Assembly: GCA_002426755.1 (NCBI GenBank)
Contig: DINI01000020.1
Span: forward strand, 23,556-42,647
Length of the DNA: 19,092 nucleotides
Reading direction: 5' to 3'
Source: Flavobacteriaceae bacterium UBA5544
Lineage (GTDB): Bacteria > Bacteroidota > Bacteroidia > Flavobacteriales > Flavobacteriaceae
Positions within the stretch are counted from its first letter, which is position 1. Each line of letters begins with the position of its first letter. This document shows positions 1-9,036 of this stretch, piece after piece. The position numbers were made by a program, and so were the translations under genes. The notes beneath the pieces were generated by a model. The model was given only the letters and a program-made list of their open reading frames with translations, did no database searches and was not told where the DNA came from.

Positions 1-1194
1 CCTTCAACAATAGTAGGCGAAACCAGTACCATTTATTGTGAACGTGGTTTTTATGATACAGAAAATGACACAGGTTATTTTGTAAAGAATTCAAAAATAA
101 ATTACGAAAGCCGCATCATTGAAGGTGACAGTATGTATTTTGACCGAAATAAGGATTTCGCATCGGCGACTAACAATATAAAAATTACTGATACCATCAA
201 TAATAGTGTTGCCAAAGGGCATTATGCTGAAGTTTGGAAAGCACAAGATTCCGTTTTTATAACCAAACGTGCTTTGGTGATTACGGTTCAAGAAAAAGAC
301 TCGCTTTATATGCATAGCGATACGATTCGTGTCAATGGACCGCCAGAAAGTCGCATCACTCGCGCTTATTACAATGCCAAACTTTACAAAAGTGACTTGA
401 GCGGGAAAGCCGATTCTATCCATGCTGATCACAAAACAGGCTTAACACGCCTCATTAATTTAGCACGATTTTCTTCAACGGATGCGTTTAGCTCCAAACG
501 AAATCCTGTTTTGTGGAATGTCGGCAACCAAATGACCGGTGACACCATCCATTTGATTGCAAATCCAAAAACAGAACAATTAGATTCGCTTTTAGTCTTT
601 AACGATGCCTTCATTATAAGTAAGGACACATTGGGAGATGGTTTCAGTCAAACCAAAGGACAACGTCTGATTGGACTTTTTAAAGACAATGAATTGTATA
701 ATGTTGATATCATTAAAAATGCAGAAGTCATTTATTTTATGCGCGATGACAAAGGAGAATTGATTGGCATCAATAAATCAAAATCAGGAAGCATCAATAT
801 GAAGATTGAAAATAATGAGATTGTTGAAAACAGATTCATCAATCAAGTCGATGGCGATATTTACCCTGAATCTGAATTTCCCGAAAATGCCAGAAAATTG
901 AGAGGCTTCGTTTGGCGCGAAGAAGAGCGTCCAAAAAGTGTTGAAGATTTATTTAAGGACGACCCACCTCTGGAGCTACCCGTCATCCAAGGTTTGGACG
1001 AATATATGCCTCAAGAAGAGTTTTTTGATGAAGCATTGATGCAACGGGTGGAGGATGCAAAACCTAAAGATTCTAAAGAAGATGAGGTTCAAAAAGCTGC
1101 AAGGAACATTCCAGATGAAGCTATAAAAAAATCAGATTCCCTTAAGGCAGCTCAAAAAAGCCCAATAAAAAAAGTTCTCAAAAAAGAAAACTGA
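1..1194 (+). CDS. OstA-like / LptD-N-type envelope protein, 5' truncated
   Basis: The frame is open from the first base of the window, so the gene begins upstream; the first in-frame ATG (133) is internal. About 397 residues are visible. They consist of repeated short beta-strand units (for example the EGDSMYFDRNKDFASATNNI region followed by DSLYMHSDTIRVNG), the pattern of OstA/LptA-type beta-jellyroll domains, and end in a charged Lys/Glu/Asp-rich tail from about residue 340. In Bacteroidota this family is annotated as OstA-like protein and is thought to take part in LPS transport to the outer membrane; that role is inferred from the family. The stop codon overlaps the ATG of the next gene (TGATG at 1192-1196), so the two are probably translated together. 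The signal peptide expected at the N-terminus is outside the window. Confidence 0.8.
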   Translation, partial: PSTIVGETSTIYCERGFYDTENDTGYFVKNSKINYESRIIEGDSMYFDRNKDFASATNNIKITDTINNSVAKGHYAEVWKAQDSVFITKRALVITVQEKDSLYMHSDTIRVNGPPESRITRAYYNAKLYKSDLSGKADSIHADHKTGLTRLINLARFSSTDAFSSKRNPVLWNVGNQMTGDTIHLIANPKTEQLDSLLVFNDAFIISKDTLGDGFSQTKGQRLIGLFKDNELYNVDIIKNAEVIYFMRDDKGELIGINKSKSGSINMKIENNEIVENRFINQVDGDIYPESEFPENARKLRGFVWREEERPKSVEDLFKDDPPLELPVIQGLDEYMPQEEFFDEALMQRVEDAKPKDSKEDEVQKAARNIPDEAIKKSDSLKAAQKSPIKKVLKKEN

Positions 1195-2384
1195 TGTCAG
1201 AAGACTTTTTGAAATACCAAGCACAGACGACACCACACCCGTTGGCGATGGAAATTTCCCATGCTGAAGGTTGCTATATTTACGATACCAACAACAAGCC
1301 TCATCTCGACTTTGTAGCTGGAGTATCTGCCTGCACTTTAGGACACATACATCCAAAAGTCGTTAAAGCCATCAAAAATCAACTCGATAAATACCTTCAT
1401 GTCATGGTCTACGGAGAATACATCCAAGAACCCGCAGTGGAGTTGACCAAATTATTGGCAAAACATTTACCTGATTCTTTGGAGACCACCTATTTGACCA
1501 ATTCAGGGACCGAGGCTATAGAGGGTGCTTTAAAGTTGGCAAGGCGAGCTACGGGCAGAAGTGAAATCATCGCTGCAAAACATGCTTATCATGGTAACAC
1601 TATGGGCTCCATGAGTGTCATGGGTTATGAAGAACGCAAACAGGCATTTCGCCCCTTGGTTCCTGATGTCCATTTTATCACCTACAACGACTGTGATGAT
1701 ATACAGAATATTACTCGCAAAACAGCAGCGGTGATTTTAGAAACCATTCAAGGTGGTGCCGGATTTATTGAACCAAAAGGAAACTATCTGGCCAAAGTCA
1801 GAACCCGTTGCGATGAAGTTGGAGCCTTATTGATTTTAGATGAAGTTCAACCAGGAATCGGACGAACAGGAAAGCTGTTTGGCTTTGAACATTATAAGTG
1901 TATTCCAGACATTCTTGTTACAGGGAAAGGTCTTGGGGGCGGAATGCCCATCGGCGCATTTACAGCATCACGAGGCATGATGTCAACGCTAAAAGACCAT
2001 CCCAAACTGGGCCACATTACAACATTTGGCGGACATCCCGTGATTGCAGCGGCAGCTTTAGCCACACTTAAGGAAGTGACGGAAAGTAATTTGATGGCCA
2101 AAGCAACAGAAAAAGAACACCTATTTCGTCAACATTTAGTACACCCAATGATTCAGGAAATTAGGGGAAAAGGATTAATGTTGGCTGCAATTTTGTCGTC
2201 TTCTAAACTTGTAGATGAAGTCATTTTAACCTGTCAAAAGGAAGGTTTAATCTTATTTTGGCTACTTTTTGAACCCAAAGCCATCCGAATTACGCCTCCA
2301 TTGACCATCTCAAATGACGAAATCATCAAGGGTTGCGACATTATTCTTTCCGTTTTAGACAGAATTCACAAAAAATCAAAATAA
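1194..2384 (+). CDS. class III PLP-dependent aminotransferase
   Basis: A 396-residue, full-length fold-type I aminotransferase of class III (acetylornithine/ornithine/4-aminobutyrate group). Visible signatures are NSGTEA (103-108), which binds the PLP phosphate; LILDEVQPGIGRTGK (213-227) with Asp216 for the pyridine nitrogen; and TGKGLGGGMPIG (243-254) with Lys245 as the Schiff-base lysine. All catalytic positions look intact. The substrate cannot be assigned from sequence; no arginine or GABA pathway genes are nearby. The ATG overlaps the stop of the OstA-like gene by one base, so it should be expressed with that gene. Database entries commonly call this flavobacterial orthologue an aspartate aminotransferase family protein. 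A 159-bp gap follows before the next gene. Confidence 0.9.
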   Translation: MSEDFLKYQAQTTPHPLAMEISHAEGCYIYDTNNKPHLDFVAGVSACTLGHIHPKVVKAIKNQLDKYLHVMVYGEYIQEPAVELTKLLAKHLPDSLETTYLTNSGTEAIEGALKLARRATGRSEIIAAKHAYHGNTMGSMSVMGYEERKQAFRPLVPDVHFITYNDCDDIQNITRKTAAVILETIQGGAGFIEPKGNYLAKVRTRCDEVGALLILDEVQPGIGRTGKLFGFEHYKCIPDILVTGKGLGGGMPIGAFTASRGMMSTLKDHPKLGHITTFGGHPVIAAAALATLKEVTESNLMAKATEKEHLFRQHLVHPMIQEIRGKGLMLAAILSSSKLVDEVILTCQKEGLILFWLLFEPKAIRITPPLTISNDEIIKGCDIILSVLDRIHKKSK

Positions 2385-2543
2385 ATTTACATTAACCTAA
2401 GCACCTATTTATTAGAACTTAACCTTATTTCAATTGAAATTTACATTTAACTGTTAATTAATTTGTTGAAAACATTAGAATCAAAAACCCCAATTTCCTA
2501 ATGATAACAGTAAATTTATTTCAACGAACCTTAACTACTGCTT

Positions 2544-3956
2544 ATGGAGTTCAGTCAACGTGACGACAATAACAATCATTCCCTCACAAAATTTGAGTCA
2601 ATGCTGAAAACGAACAACGTTTTATTTTTTGACTCTGGTGAATTTGAAAACATCATCTACCATTATCTTGAGATCGGCAAAATTGCGCTCGCCAAAAAAG
2701 CCATTAAAATGGGATTGGAGCAACACCCAACTTCTGTCACCCTTAAATTATTTCAAGTAGAAATCTATGTATTGGAAGACAAATTGCAGTTGGCAGACAA
2801 ATTGCTCGACACTTTGTATCTGCTTGAACCAACCAATGAAGAAATTTATATTCAGAAAGCAAGCATCTTATCCAAAAGAGATGAACATCAAAAAGCGATT
2901 GATACTTTAATGATTGCGTTAAAACTTATTGATGAGGAAGAAGATGAGGCCGATTTGTATGCGCTAATTGGGATGGAATATTTATTCATGGATCAGTTTG
3001 AAAATGCAAAAAACTATTTTGTAAAATGTTTAGAATTGGATAACGAGGATTATTCTGCACTCTATAACATCATTTATTGTTTTGACTTTTTAGATTTGAA
3101 CACCGAAGCTGTTGATTTTCTAAACCAGTACCTAGACAACAATCCATATAGTGAAGTAGCTTGGCACCAATTGGGAAGACAGTATTTTACATTGAAAGAC
3201 TATAAAAAAGCTCTGGCAGCTTTTGATTTTGCCATAATTTCAGATGATACGTTTGTAGGAGCTTATCTCGAAAAAGGCAAGGTTCTGGAAAAACAGAAAA
3301 AATATGTTGAAGCCATTGAAAATTATAAAATAACATTGGCACTTGACGAACCAACATCCTTTGCCCTATTACGAATAGGAAATTGTCACGAAAAACTGGG
3401 ACAGTTCGATGCTGCGGTTCAATATTACTACAAGACCGTCCATGAGGACCCATTATTGGACAAGGGCTGGATTGCCATCACCAAGTTTTACAACAAGCAA
3501 CAGAATTATCAAAAAGCATTATACTATATCAACAAAGCCATCAACATTGATTGCGACAACGTGCTCTATTGGAAATTATACGCACAAATCAATCACAGAT
3601 TGAATTTCCTCGAAGAAGCGGAACGCGGTTACAAAAAAACATTAGACCTTGGCAATTACGAATTGGATACGTGGCTTTGTCGTGCTGACATTCTGATTAA
3701 CTTGGGTGAATGTGAAGCTGCTGCATTAAATTTAATTCAAGCCGCTGAATTTTATCCAGAAACCGCTGAAATCGAATATCGTTTGGCTGGTATCTATTAC
3801 ACACTTTTAGAATCAGAAAAAGGATCCTATCACTTAAAGAACGGTTTGCTTCTCAATCCGGAATTTGATTTTATCATTGAAGAATTATTTCCAAATATTG
3901 CAAACCATCAATCGGTGAGGAATCTTATTTTGAGTTCGAAAAAATCTTTGGGTTGA
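2544..3956 (+). CDS. tetratricopeptide repeat (TPR) protein
   Basis: A 470-residue soluble protein built almost wholly of consecutive TPR helix pairs from about residue 35 to 450. Recurrent A...Y/F...A patterns are visible, such as NAKNYFVKCLELDNEDYSAL, KALAAFDFAIISDDTFVGAY and KALYYINKAINIDCDNVLYW, roughly a dozen units in all. There is no signal peptide or transmembrane segment, so it is probably a cytoplasmic protein-protein interaction scaffold. Its partner is unknown. It lies on the same strand between the aminotransferase and the DUF368 pair but is separated from both by 159-170 bp, so it may be its own unit. The ATG at 2544 is the first in frame and the repeats begin soon after it. Confidence 0.85.
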   Translation: MEFSQRDDNNNHSLTKFESMLKTNNVLFFDSGEFENIIYHYLEIGKIALAKKAIKMGLEQHPTSVTLKLFQVEIYVLEDKLQLADKLLDTLYLLEPTNEEIYIQKASILSKRDEHQKAIDTLMIALKLIDEEEDEADLYALIGMEYLFMDQFENAKNYFVKCLELDNEDYSALYNIIYCFDFLDLNTEAVDFLNQYLDNNPYSEVAWHQLGRQYFTLKDYKKALAAFDFAIISDDTFVGAYLEKGKVLEKQKKYVEAIENYKITLALDEPTSFALLRIGNCHEKLGQFDAAVQYYYKTVHEDPLLDKGWIAITKFYNKQQNYQKALYYINKAINIDCDNVLYWKLYAQINHRLNFLEEAERGYKKTLDLGNYELDTWLCRADILINLGECEAAALNLIQAAEFYPETAEIEYRLAGIYYTLLESEKGSYHLKNGLLLNPEFDFIIEELFPNIANHQSVRNLILSSKKSLG

Positions 3957-4095
3957 AATAATTTACGTTTTCATCTATTCATCATCAAACCTGTTTTGGC
4001 ATTCCAATCCAAAGCAAATCGCATAGTCACAGAAGCATTTCTGCAATTCCCCTCATAAATAAATTGCCGTTAAAAAATAGTCCCTTAAAATTATA

Positions 4096-4103
4096 TATCT
4101 TTA
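4096..4103 (+). promoter_or_regulatory. candidate -7 box for the DUF368 pair
   Basis: TATCTTTA matches the Bacteroidota -7 element TAnnTTTG at 7 of 8 positions and lies 23 bp before the ATG at 4127. No convincing -33 TTG is found at the usual 17-23 bp spacing. It is a candidate promoter for the DUF368-DUF368-aroE run. Confidence 0.4.
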
Positions 4104-4126
4104 GCGTTCTTTTATAAAAACAATCA

Positions 4127-5047
4127 ATGCAAAGACGTTTTATAGACTATGCAATCATTTCCCTAAAAGGAGTTGCCATGGGAGCCGCCGATGCTGTTCC
4201 TGGTGTTTCCGGAGGAACTATCGCATTTATTTCTGGTATTTATGAGGAATTGATTTCCACCATAAGCGGCGTGAATCTTTCACTTTTTACAACCTTGAAA
4301 AAAGAAGGTTTTGGAGCCTTTTGGAGACAACTCAATGGAAATTTTTTAGTGGCACTTTTAACGGGAATTCTTATCAGCTTTGTATCATTCATGCGATTGG
4401 CAAAGTACTTGATTGAGCATCATCCCGTTCTTATTTGGTCATTCTTTTTTGGGTTAATTGTTGCAAGTGTCTATTTTGTAGGAAAACAAATTACCAAATG
4501 GAACCTCGGAGCCATTATTGCATTCGCCGTTGGAGCATTTGCTGCTTATTATATTTCGCAATTGCCTTCAATGGCGGATACAGACAATTTGTTTTTTTTG
4601 TTTTTTGCTGGAGCGTTGGCGATATGCGCCATGATTCTTCCTGGTATTTCCGGTGCTTTTATCTTGGTGATTTTGGGAGCTTACAAAACCTTAAGTGATG
4701 CGTTGCATGATTTTGATTTTAAAAAAATTGCCATTTTTGCGGTGGGTGCATTGGTCGGTATCTTAAGCTTTAGCCATGTTTTAAAGTGGTTATTCAAAAA
4801 TTACCATAATATTACATTGGCCATTTTAACAGGGTTTATTTTTGGTTCTCTAAACAAAATATGGCCTTGGAAACGCGTATTGACTTGGCGCAAGGATTCA
4901 GCAGGAATTGATATGCCATTGGTTGAGAAAAGTATCTCTCCTTTCAATTATGAAGGGAACCCTCAACTTGTTTTTGCTATAGGCTTGATGCTTGTAGGTT
5001 TTTTGACTATTTTCATTCTCGAGAAATTAGGAGACAAAAAAGACTAA
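4127..5047 (+). CDS. DUF368 membrane protein, PopT-type undecaprenyl-phosphate translocase (copy 1)
   Basis: A 306-residue polytopic membrane protein with about eight to nine hydrophobic segments. It has the two DUF368 hallmark turns, PGVSGG at residues 25-30 and PGISGA at 172-177, which look like the two halves of an internal repeat, and a conserved WPWK at 246-249. DUF368 proteins (PopT) have been reported as translocases that return undecaprenyl phosphate across the cytoplasmic membrane for reuse in peptidoglycan and surface-glycan synthesis. Applying that function here rests on family membership. A second DUF368 gene starts one base after the stop, so the two are almost certainly co-transcribed. 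The length is normal for the family and no defect is visible. Confidence 0.88.
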   Translation: MQRRFIDYAIISLKGVAMGAADAVPGVSGGTIAFISGIYEELISTISGVNLSLFTTLKKEGFGAFWRQLNGNFLVALLTGILISFVSFMRLAKYLIEHHPVLIWSFFFGLIVASVYFVGKQITKWNLGAIIAFAVGAFAAYYISQLPSMADTDNLFFLFFAGALAICAMILPGISGAFILVILGAYKTLSDALHDFDFKKIAIFAVGALVGILSFSHVLKWLFKNYHNITLAILTGFIFGSLNKIWPWKRVLTWRKDSAGIDMPLVEKSISPFNYEGNPQLVFAIGLMLVGFLTIFILEKLGDKKD

Positions 5048-5048
5048 A

Positions 5049-6068
5049 ATGCAAAGCACCCGAACTTTTATGGACCGACTTTTTCTAGTCATCAAAGGAC
5101 TTGGAATGGGTGCTGCAAATAAAGTTCCAGGTGTTTCGGGCGGTGTTGTAGCATTTGTTGCTGGCTTTTATGAAGAGTTTATCTATTCGCTGCAGAAAGT
5201 CAATAAAACAGCCTTTAAACTCCTTTTGAATGGACGTTTTAAGTCATTTTATAATTATATCAACGGACGTTTTTTGAGCTTGTTGTTTTTTGGAATGATT
5301 GTAAGCTACTTTAGTGTTTCAAAAATTCTTGACTATTTCTTGAAACATAATGAACTCTATGTATGGAGTATGTTTTTTGGAATGATCATCGGTTCTATAT
5401 ATTACATCAATAAAGACTTTAAAATCTGGAATTACAAGACCATTCTTTCTCTAATCATAGGAATTGTTATTGGCATTAGCATCAGTTTTCTAGATCCTGC
5501 AAAGGAAAATGACAATCTCTGGTTCGTCTTTTTCTGTGGTATCATCAGTGTTTCCGGAATGACCTTGCCAGGATTTTCGGGTTCATTCATACTTATTTTG
5601 CTCGGGAATTATGTGTTGTTATTGGTTGATTCTGTCAATGCGCTTTCAGATACATTTTATGATATTGTTGCTGGTAATTTTGATTTTATCCATAATTCAG
5701 CCAGAATACGATTGCTGAAAGTCTTGGTCGTTTTTACCTTGGGTTCTGTAACTGGATTAGTTACCTTTTCCCATATACTCACCTATATACTAAAACATCA
5801 CAAAAACGTTACCATCTCTGCCATTATTGGTTTCATTGTAGGGAGTCTGGGCGTGGTGTGGCCTTGGAAAAAAACCATTTACAAACTTTCGGAACAAGGT
5901 GATTTTTTGTATGATTCCACGGGCACAAAAATTGTTTCCAATTACGAACGATTTATTCCGCAACTTAATAGTGAAACGTATTTGGCAATTGTGTATATTG
6001 CAGTAGGAATTCTAATTGTTTTAGCGTTGGAATGGTATGGACAAAAAACTAGAAAATTGAATGCCTAA
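5049..6068 (+). CDS. DUF368 membrane protein, PopT-type undecaprenyl-phosphate translocase (copy 2)
   Basis: A 339-residue paralogue of the preceding gene, with the same layout: PGVSGG at residues 27-32, PGFSGS at 174-179, and a WPWKK motif near 281, all within alternating hydrophobic segments. It is about 33 residues longer than copy 1, mainly because of a larger loop around residues 193-220. The segments after that loop align well with copy 1 (FSHVLKWLFKNYHN versus FSHILTYILKHHKN). The two copies are clearly diverged rather than a recent duplication. The gene starts one base after copy 1 and overlaps aroE by 8 bp. Both motif pairs are intact, so both proteins are probably functional; whether they act separately or as a hetero-oligomer cannot be told. 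Confidence 0.87.
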   Translation: MQSTRTFMDRLFLVIKGLGMGAANKVPGVSGGVVAFVAGFYEEFIYSLQKVNKTAFKLLLNGRFKSFYNYINGRFLSLLFFGMIVSYFSVSKILDYFLKHNELYVWSMFFGMIIGSIYYINKDFKIWNYKTILSLIIGIVIGISISFLDPAKENDNLWFVFFCGIISVSGMTLPGFSGSFILILLGNYVLLLVDSVNALSDTFYDIVAGNFDFIHNSARIRLLKVLVVFTLGSVTGLVTFSHILTYILKHHKNVTISAIIGFIVGSLGVVWPWKKTIYKLSEQGDFLYDSTGTKIVSNYERFIPQLNSETYLAIVYIAVGILIVLALEWYGQKTRKLNA

Positions 6069-6798
6069 CTTCGGATTAATTGGCAAAGACATTTCATATT
6101 CATTTTCAAAAACTCACTTCACAGCCAAATTTGAAAATGACGAGATGGACTATTCCTATGAAAATTTTGATATTGATGACATTTCTCTATTTCCTTCTAT
6201 TCTAAAAAAACATCCTGAATTGTTAGGGCTGAACGTCACCATTCCATACAAAGAAAGTATCATCTCCTATTTAGATGACCTAAATGACATTGCCAAAGAA
6301 ATAGGCGCTGTAAACACCATAAAAATTGAATCTTCCGGAAAACTGAAAGGCTACAACACTGATTATTACGGTTTTGAAAAATCCATTCAACCTTTATTAA
6401 AACCTAATCATAAAAACGCTTTGATATTAGGCACTGGAGGTGCTTCAAAAGGCATAGCTTACGGATTAAAAAACCTCAACATCCCGTATGATTTTGTATC
6501 CAGAAGCCATAATGTTATAGCTAAATTTACTTATGATGAACTTACTGAAGCTATCATAAAGTCTTACCAAATTATTATCAATTGTACACCCATTGGCACG
6601 CATCCAAATGTCAACGAATGCCCAGATATTCCTTATGATGCTATTACCAGTGAACATTTACTTTATGACCTTATCTACAATCCTATACAGACCAAATTTC
6701 TAATTTGTGGAGAGATAAAAGGTGCCGCCATCACCAACGGTTTTAGAATGCTCGAACTTCAAGCAGAAAAATCTTGGGATATTTGGAGTATGGGCTAA
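6061..6798 (+). CDS. aroE: shikimate dehydrogenase
   Basis: The enzyme reduces 3-dehydroshikimate to shikimate with NADPH, in the route to aromatic amino acids. At 245 residues it is slightly short for AroE but complete. Visible motifs are a Ser-rich shikimate-binding segment (ISYSFSKTHF, 11-20), NVTIPYK (58-64) with the catalytic lysine at 64, AVNT (83-86), GYNTDYYGF (97-105) with the catalytic aspartate at 101, the nucleotide-binding GTGGAS (124-129), NCTPIG, and the C-terminal GFRMLELQAEKSW. The ATG lies 8 bp inside the end of the second DUF368 gene, which implies translational coupling. The link to DUF368 looks positional rather than metabolic. Confidence 0.93.
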   Translation: MPNFGLIGKDISYSFSKTHFTAKFENDEMDYSYENFDIDDISLFPSILKKHPELLGLNVTIPYKESIISYLDDLNDIAKEIGAVNTIKIESSGKLKGYNTDYYGFEKSIQPLLKPNHKNALILGTGGASKGIAYGLKNLNIPYDFVSRSHNVIAKFTYDELTEAIIKSYQIIINCTPIGTHPNVNECPDIPYDAITSEHLLYDLIYNPIQTKFLICGEIKGAAITNGFRMLELQAEKSWDIWSMG

Positions 6799-6889
6799 AA
6801 GAGTTTCAAAAACTGTTTTTACTTTGTAATCTAACGAGTTGTTAGTATCTTTAACCTTTCAAGATAATTTGAACCTAAACATTGTAACA

Positions 6890-8977
6890 ATGTCAGAGAA
6901 TGATAACCTGCACAAGTCAGATGGAAAACAGGATGTGGACGTTTCGGAAGAGCGCACCAAAGCTTTGGAAACGGAAACAATAGAGGAGATAACATCAACA
7001 ACAGAACCCGAAACCACAGAAGAAACTCCTATCAGTATAAATACCGTCGAAACTGATGCGTCGGAAACTCCTACAGATGAGCCTAAATCCAGTCCCATTA
7101 AAAACGAAAATCATTCCAATAAAAATGATGACGTTGTAGAAGAAGAAGACACAATATCGGAGGAACCTGCTCCAAAAAAGCCTAAAAACCATGTTGAAGA
7201 AATCGACGACGCCAATGCTGAAGATGCTGAAGACGCAGATAATGTGGACAGGCATGCCTTGGAGGAGAAAGATTACCACGCCATGTCGATGGAGCAACTG
7301 GCAGATGAATTTGAAAATCTTCTAAAAAACAAAAAGATTCAAACTATCAAATCGCACGTCGATGAAATCAAGTCTGAATTTAATGCAAAATTTTCTGAAA
7401 TTCTTGAAGAAAAAAAGGAAGACTTTTTAGCGGATGGTGGCAATGAAATTGATTTTTACTTTTCGAGCCCATTAAAAAAACGCTTCAATTCACTCTATAA
7501 CGATTACAGAAAAGACCTAAATGCTTATTACAAAACTTTAGAGTCTAACCTAAAAACCAATCTTGAAAACAGACTTCAAATTATTGAAGAAATTAAAGGG
7601 TTGATTAATGTTGAAGAAAACATCAACGACACCTATAAGCATTTTAAGGATTTACAGGAACAATGGCGCAATGCCGGACCAATTCCTAGAGACAAATACA
7701 ACAATGCTTGGAACACCTATCATCATCATGTTGAGATTTTCTATGACTTTTTGCATCTCAATCGCGATTTGCGTGATATGGATTTCAAACACAATTTAGA
7801 CCAAAAACTAAAAATAATAGAGCGTGCGGAAGAGTTGGCAAAAGACGATAATACCAACCGAGCGTTTAGAGAATTGCAGGTACTTCACAAAATGTGGAAG
7901 GAAGATTTAGGTCCTGTAGACAGAGAACATCGAGAGGAAATCTGGGAACGTTTTAGCAATGCAACCAAAGAAATTCACGATAAACGTCAGGCATATTTTG
8001 CGAATATCGATCAAATCCATGAAGATAATTTGGTCAAAAAAGAGGAAATTATTGCAAAGATTGATGAAGTAGCTAAAGATGATGCCAACTCACATCAAGC
8101 TTGGCAGAAAAAAATAAAGAAAATTGAAGAGCTGCGTCAAGAGTTTTTCAGTGCTGGCAAAGTGCCACAAAAAGTGAACGAAGCCACTTGGGCAAAGTTT
8201 AAAGCTGCTGTTAGAGCTTTCAATAGGAAGAAAAATGGGTTTTATAAGAATTTAAAGAAAGACCAGTACGATAATCTACAGAAAAAACTGGATCTCATCA
8301 AGATTGCTGAAGACAATAAGGATAGCGACGATTTTGAAACCGTAACGCCTTTGATGAAAAAAATCCAAAACGATTGGAAAAACATTGGGCATGTGCCAAG
8401 GAAAGACAGCGATAAAATCTGGAACCGATTTAAAGCAGCTTGCAACCATTACTTTGACCAAGTCCACGCCGAACGCAAAGCGGAAAACCAGGAACAGTAT
8501 GATGCTTTCGAGAAGAAAACCAAACTTTTAGAATCCCTGAAAGATTTGAATTTGACCGGAAAAGCAGAAACTGATGTTGAAACCATTAAGGAAAAGGCTG
8601 AAGAGTGGAAAGCATTAGGTCAAGTACCGCAAAACAAGCGATTCATCGAGGGGAAGTTCAATAAAGCATTGGATAATTTATTTAGCAGCCTGAAAATGGA
8701 CAAAACAGAAGTAGAGATGATTAAGTTTGAAAACAAACTCGAAAACCTCTCACAACCAGATGACACAAGACTTTTGGATAACGAACATAACTTCATCCGT
8801 AAAAAAATAGACGAAGCCAAAAGTGAAATCAACCAATTGGAAAATAATCTGCAGTTCTTTTCAAACGTTGATGAAACCAATCCTTTGGTAAAAAGTGTTT
8901 TGAAAAACATAGAAAATCATAAAGATAATCTTGCCGTTTGGGAAGAAAAGCTGAAGAAGATTAAGGAGTTGTATTGA
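6890..8977 (+). CDS. DUF349 domain-containing protein with five repeats and an acidic N-terminus
   Basis: A 695-residue protein from the ATG at 6890. The frame could be extended to a TTG at 6839, but that adds an unlikely hydrophobic leader. Residues 1 to about 135 are acidic and Thr/Ser/Glu-rich, probably disordered. Five DUF349 units follow at about 250-290, 323-370, 400-450, 481-530 and 561-600. Each has a W-K/R-x-x-G-x-V/I-P-R/Q core (EQWRNAGPIPRD, QNDWKNIGHVPRKD, EEWKALGQVPQN) and then a conserved W/F..F....Y/F helix. The C-terminus (about 620-695) is predicted coiled coil. There is no membrane segment. The family's function is not established to my knowledge. A weak -7 box (TTACTTTG, 6819-6826) suggests its own promoter about 60 bp upstream. 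The aroE neighbour is on the same strand, 91 bp away. Confidence 0.85.
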   Translation: MSENDNLHKSDGKQDVDVSEERTKALETETIEEITSTTEPETTEETPISINTVETDASETPTDEPKSSPIKNENHSNKNDDVVEEEDTISEEPAPKKPKNHVEEIDDANAEDAEDADNVDRHALEEKDYHAMSMEQLADEFENLLKNKKIQTIKSHVDEIKSEFNAKFSEILEEKKEDFLADGGNEIDFYFSSPLKKRFNSLYNDYRKDLNAYYKTLESNLKTNLENRLQIIEEIKGLINVEENINDTYKHFKDLQEQWRNAGPIPRDKYNNAWNTYHHHVEIFYDFLHLNRDLRDMDFKHNLDQKLKIIERAEELAKDDNTNRAFRELQVLHKMWKEDLGPVDREHREEIWERFSNATKEIHDKRQAYFANIDQIHEDNLVKKEEIIAKIDEVAKDDANSHQAWQKKIKKIEELRQEFFSAGKVPQKVNEATWAKFKAAVRAFNRKKNGFYKNLKKDQYDNLQKKLDLIKIAEDNKDSDDFETVTPLMKKIQNDWKNIGHVPRKDSDKIWNRFKAACNHYFDQVHAERKAENQEQYDAFEKKTKLLESLKDLNLTGKAETDVETIKEKAEEWKALGQVPQNKRFIEGKFNKALDNLFSSLKMDKTEVEMIKFENKLENLSQPDDTRLLDNEHNFIRKKIDEAKSEINQLENNLQFFSNVDETNPLVKSVLKNIENHKDNLAVWEEKLKKIKELY

Positions 8978-9036
8978 CTACTATTTTCAGAAAAACCAAC
9001 CACATAAAAACATTCCTAATCGTATTAAATGGTTTG

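Noticed and set aside
2427..2440. 14-bp perfect palindrome (ATTTCAATTGAAAT) before the TPR gene
   Set aside because: It is pure low-complexity A/T-rich DNA and lies about 100 bp from the start with no promoter beside it; chance is a sufficient explanation.
6839..6889. TTG-initiated 17-residue extension of the DUF349 protein
   Set aside because: The extension is hydrophobic and unlike the acidic head that follows; a normal ATG at 6890 is available.
6995..7297. Minus-strand open frame opposite the DUF349 acidic head
   Set aside because: The biased Glu/Asp/Thr codons of the real gene leave the opposite frames open; the predicted peptide has no domain or promoter.
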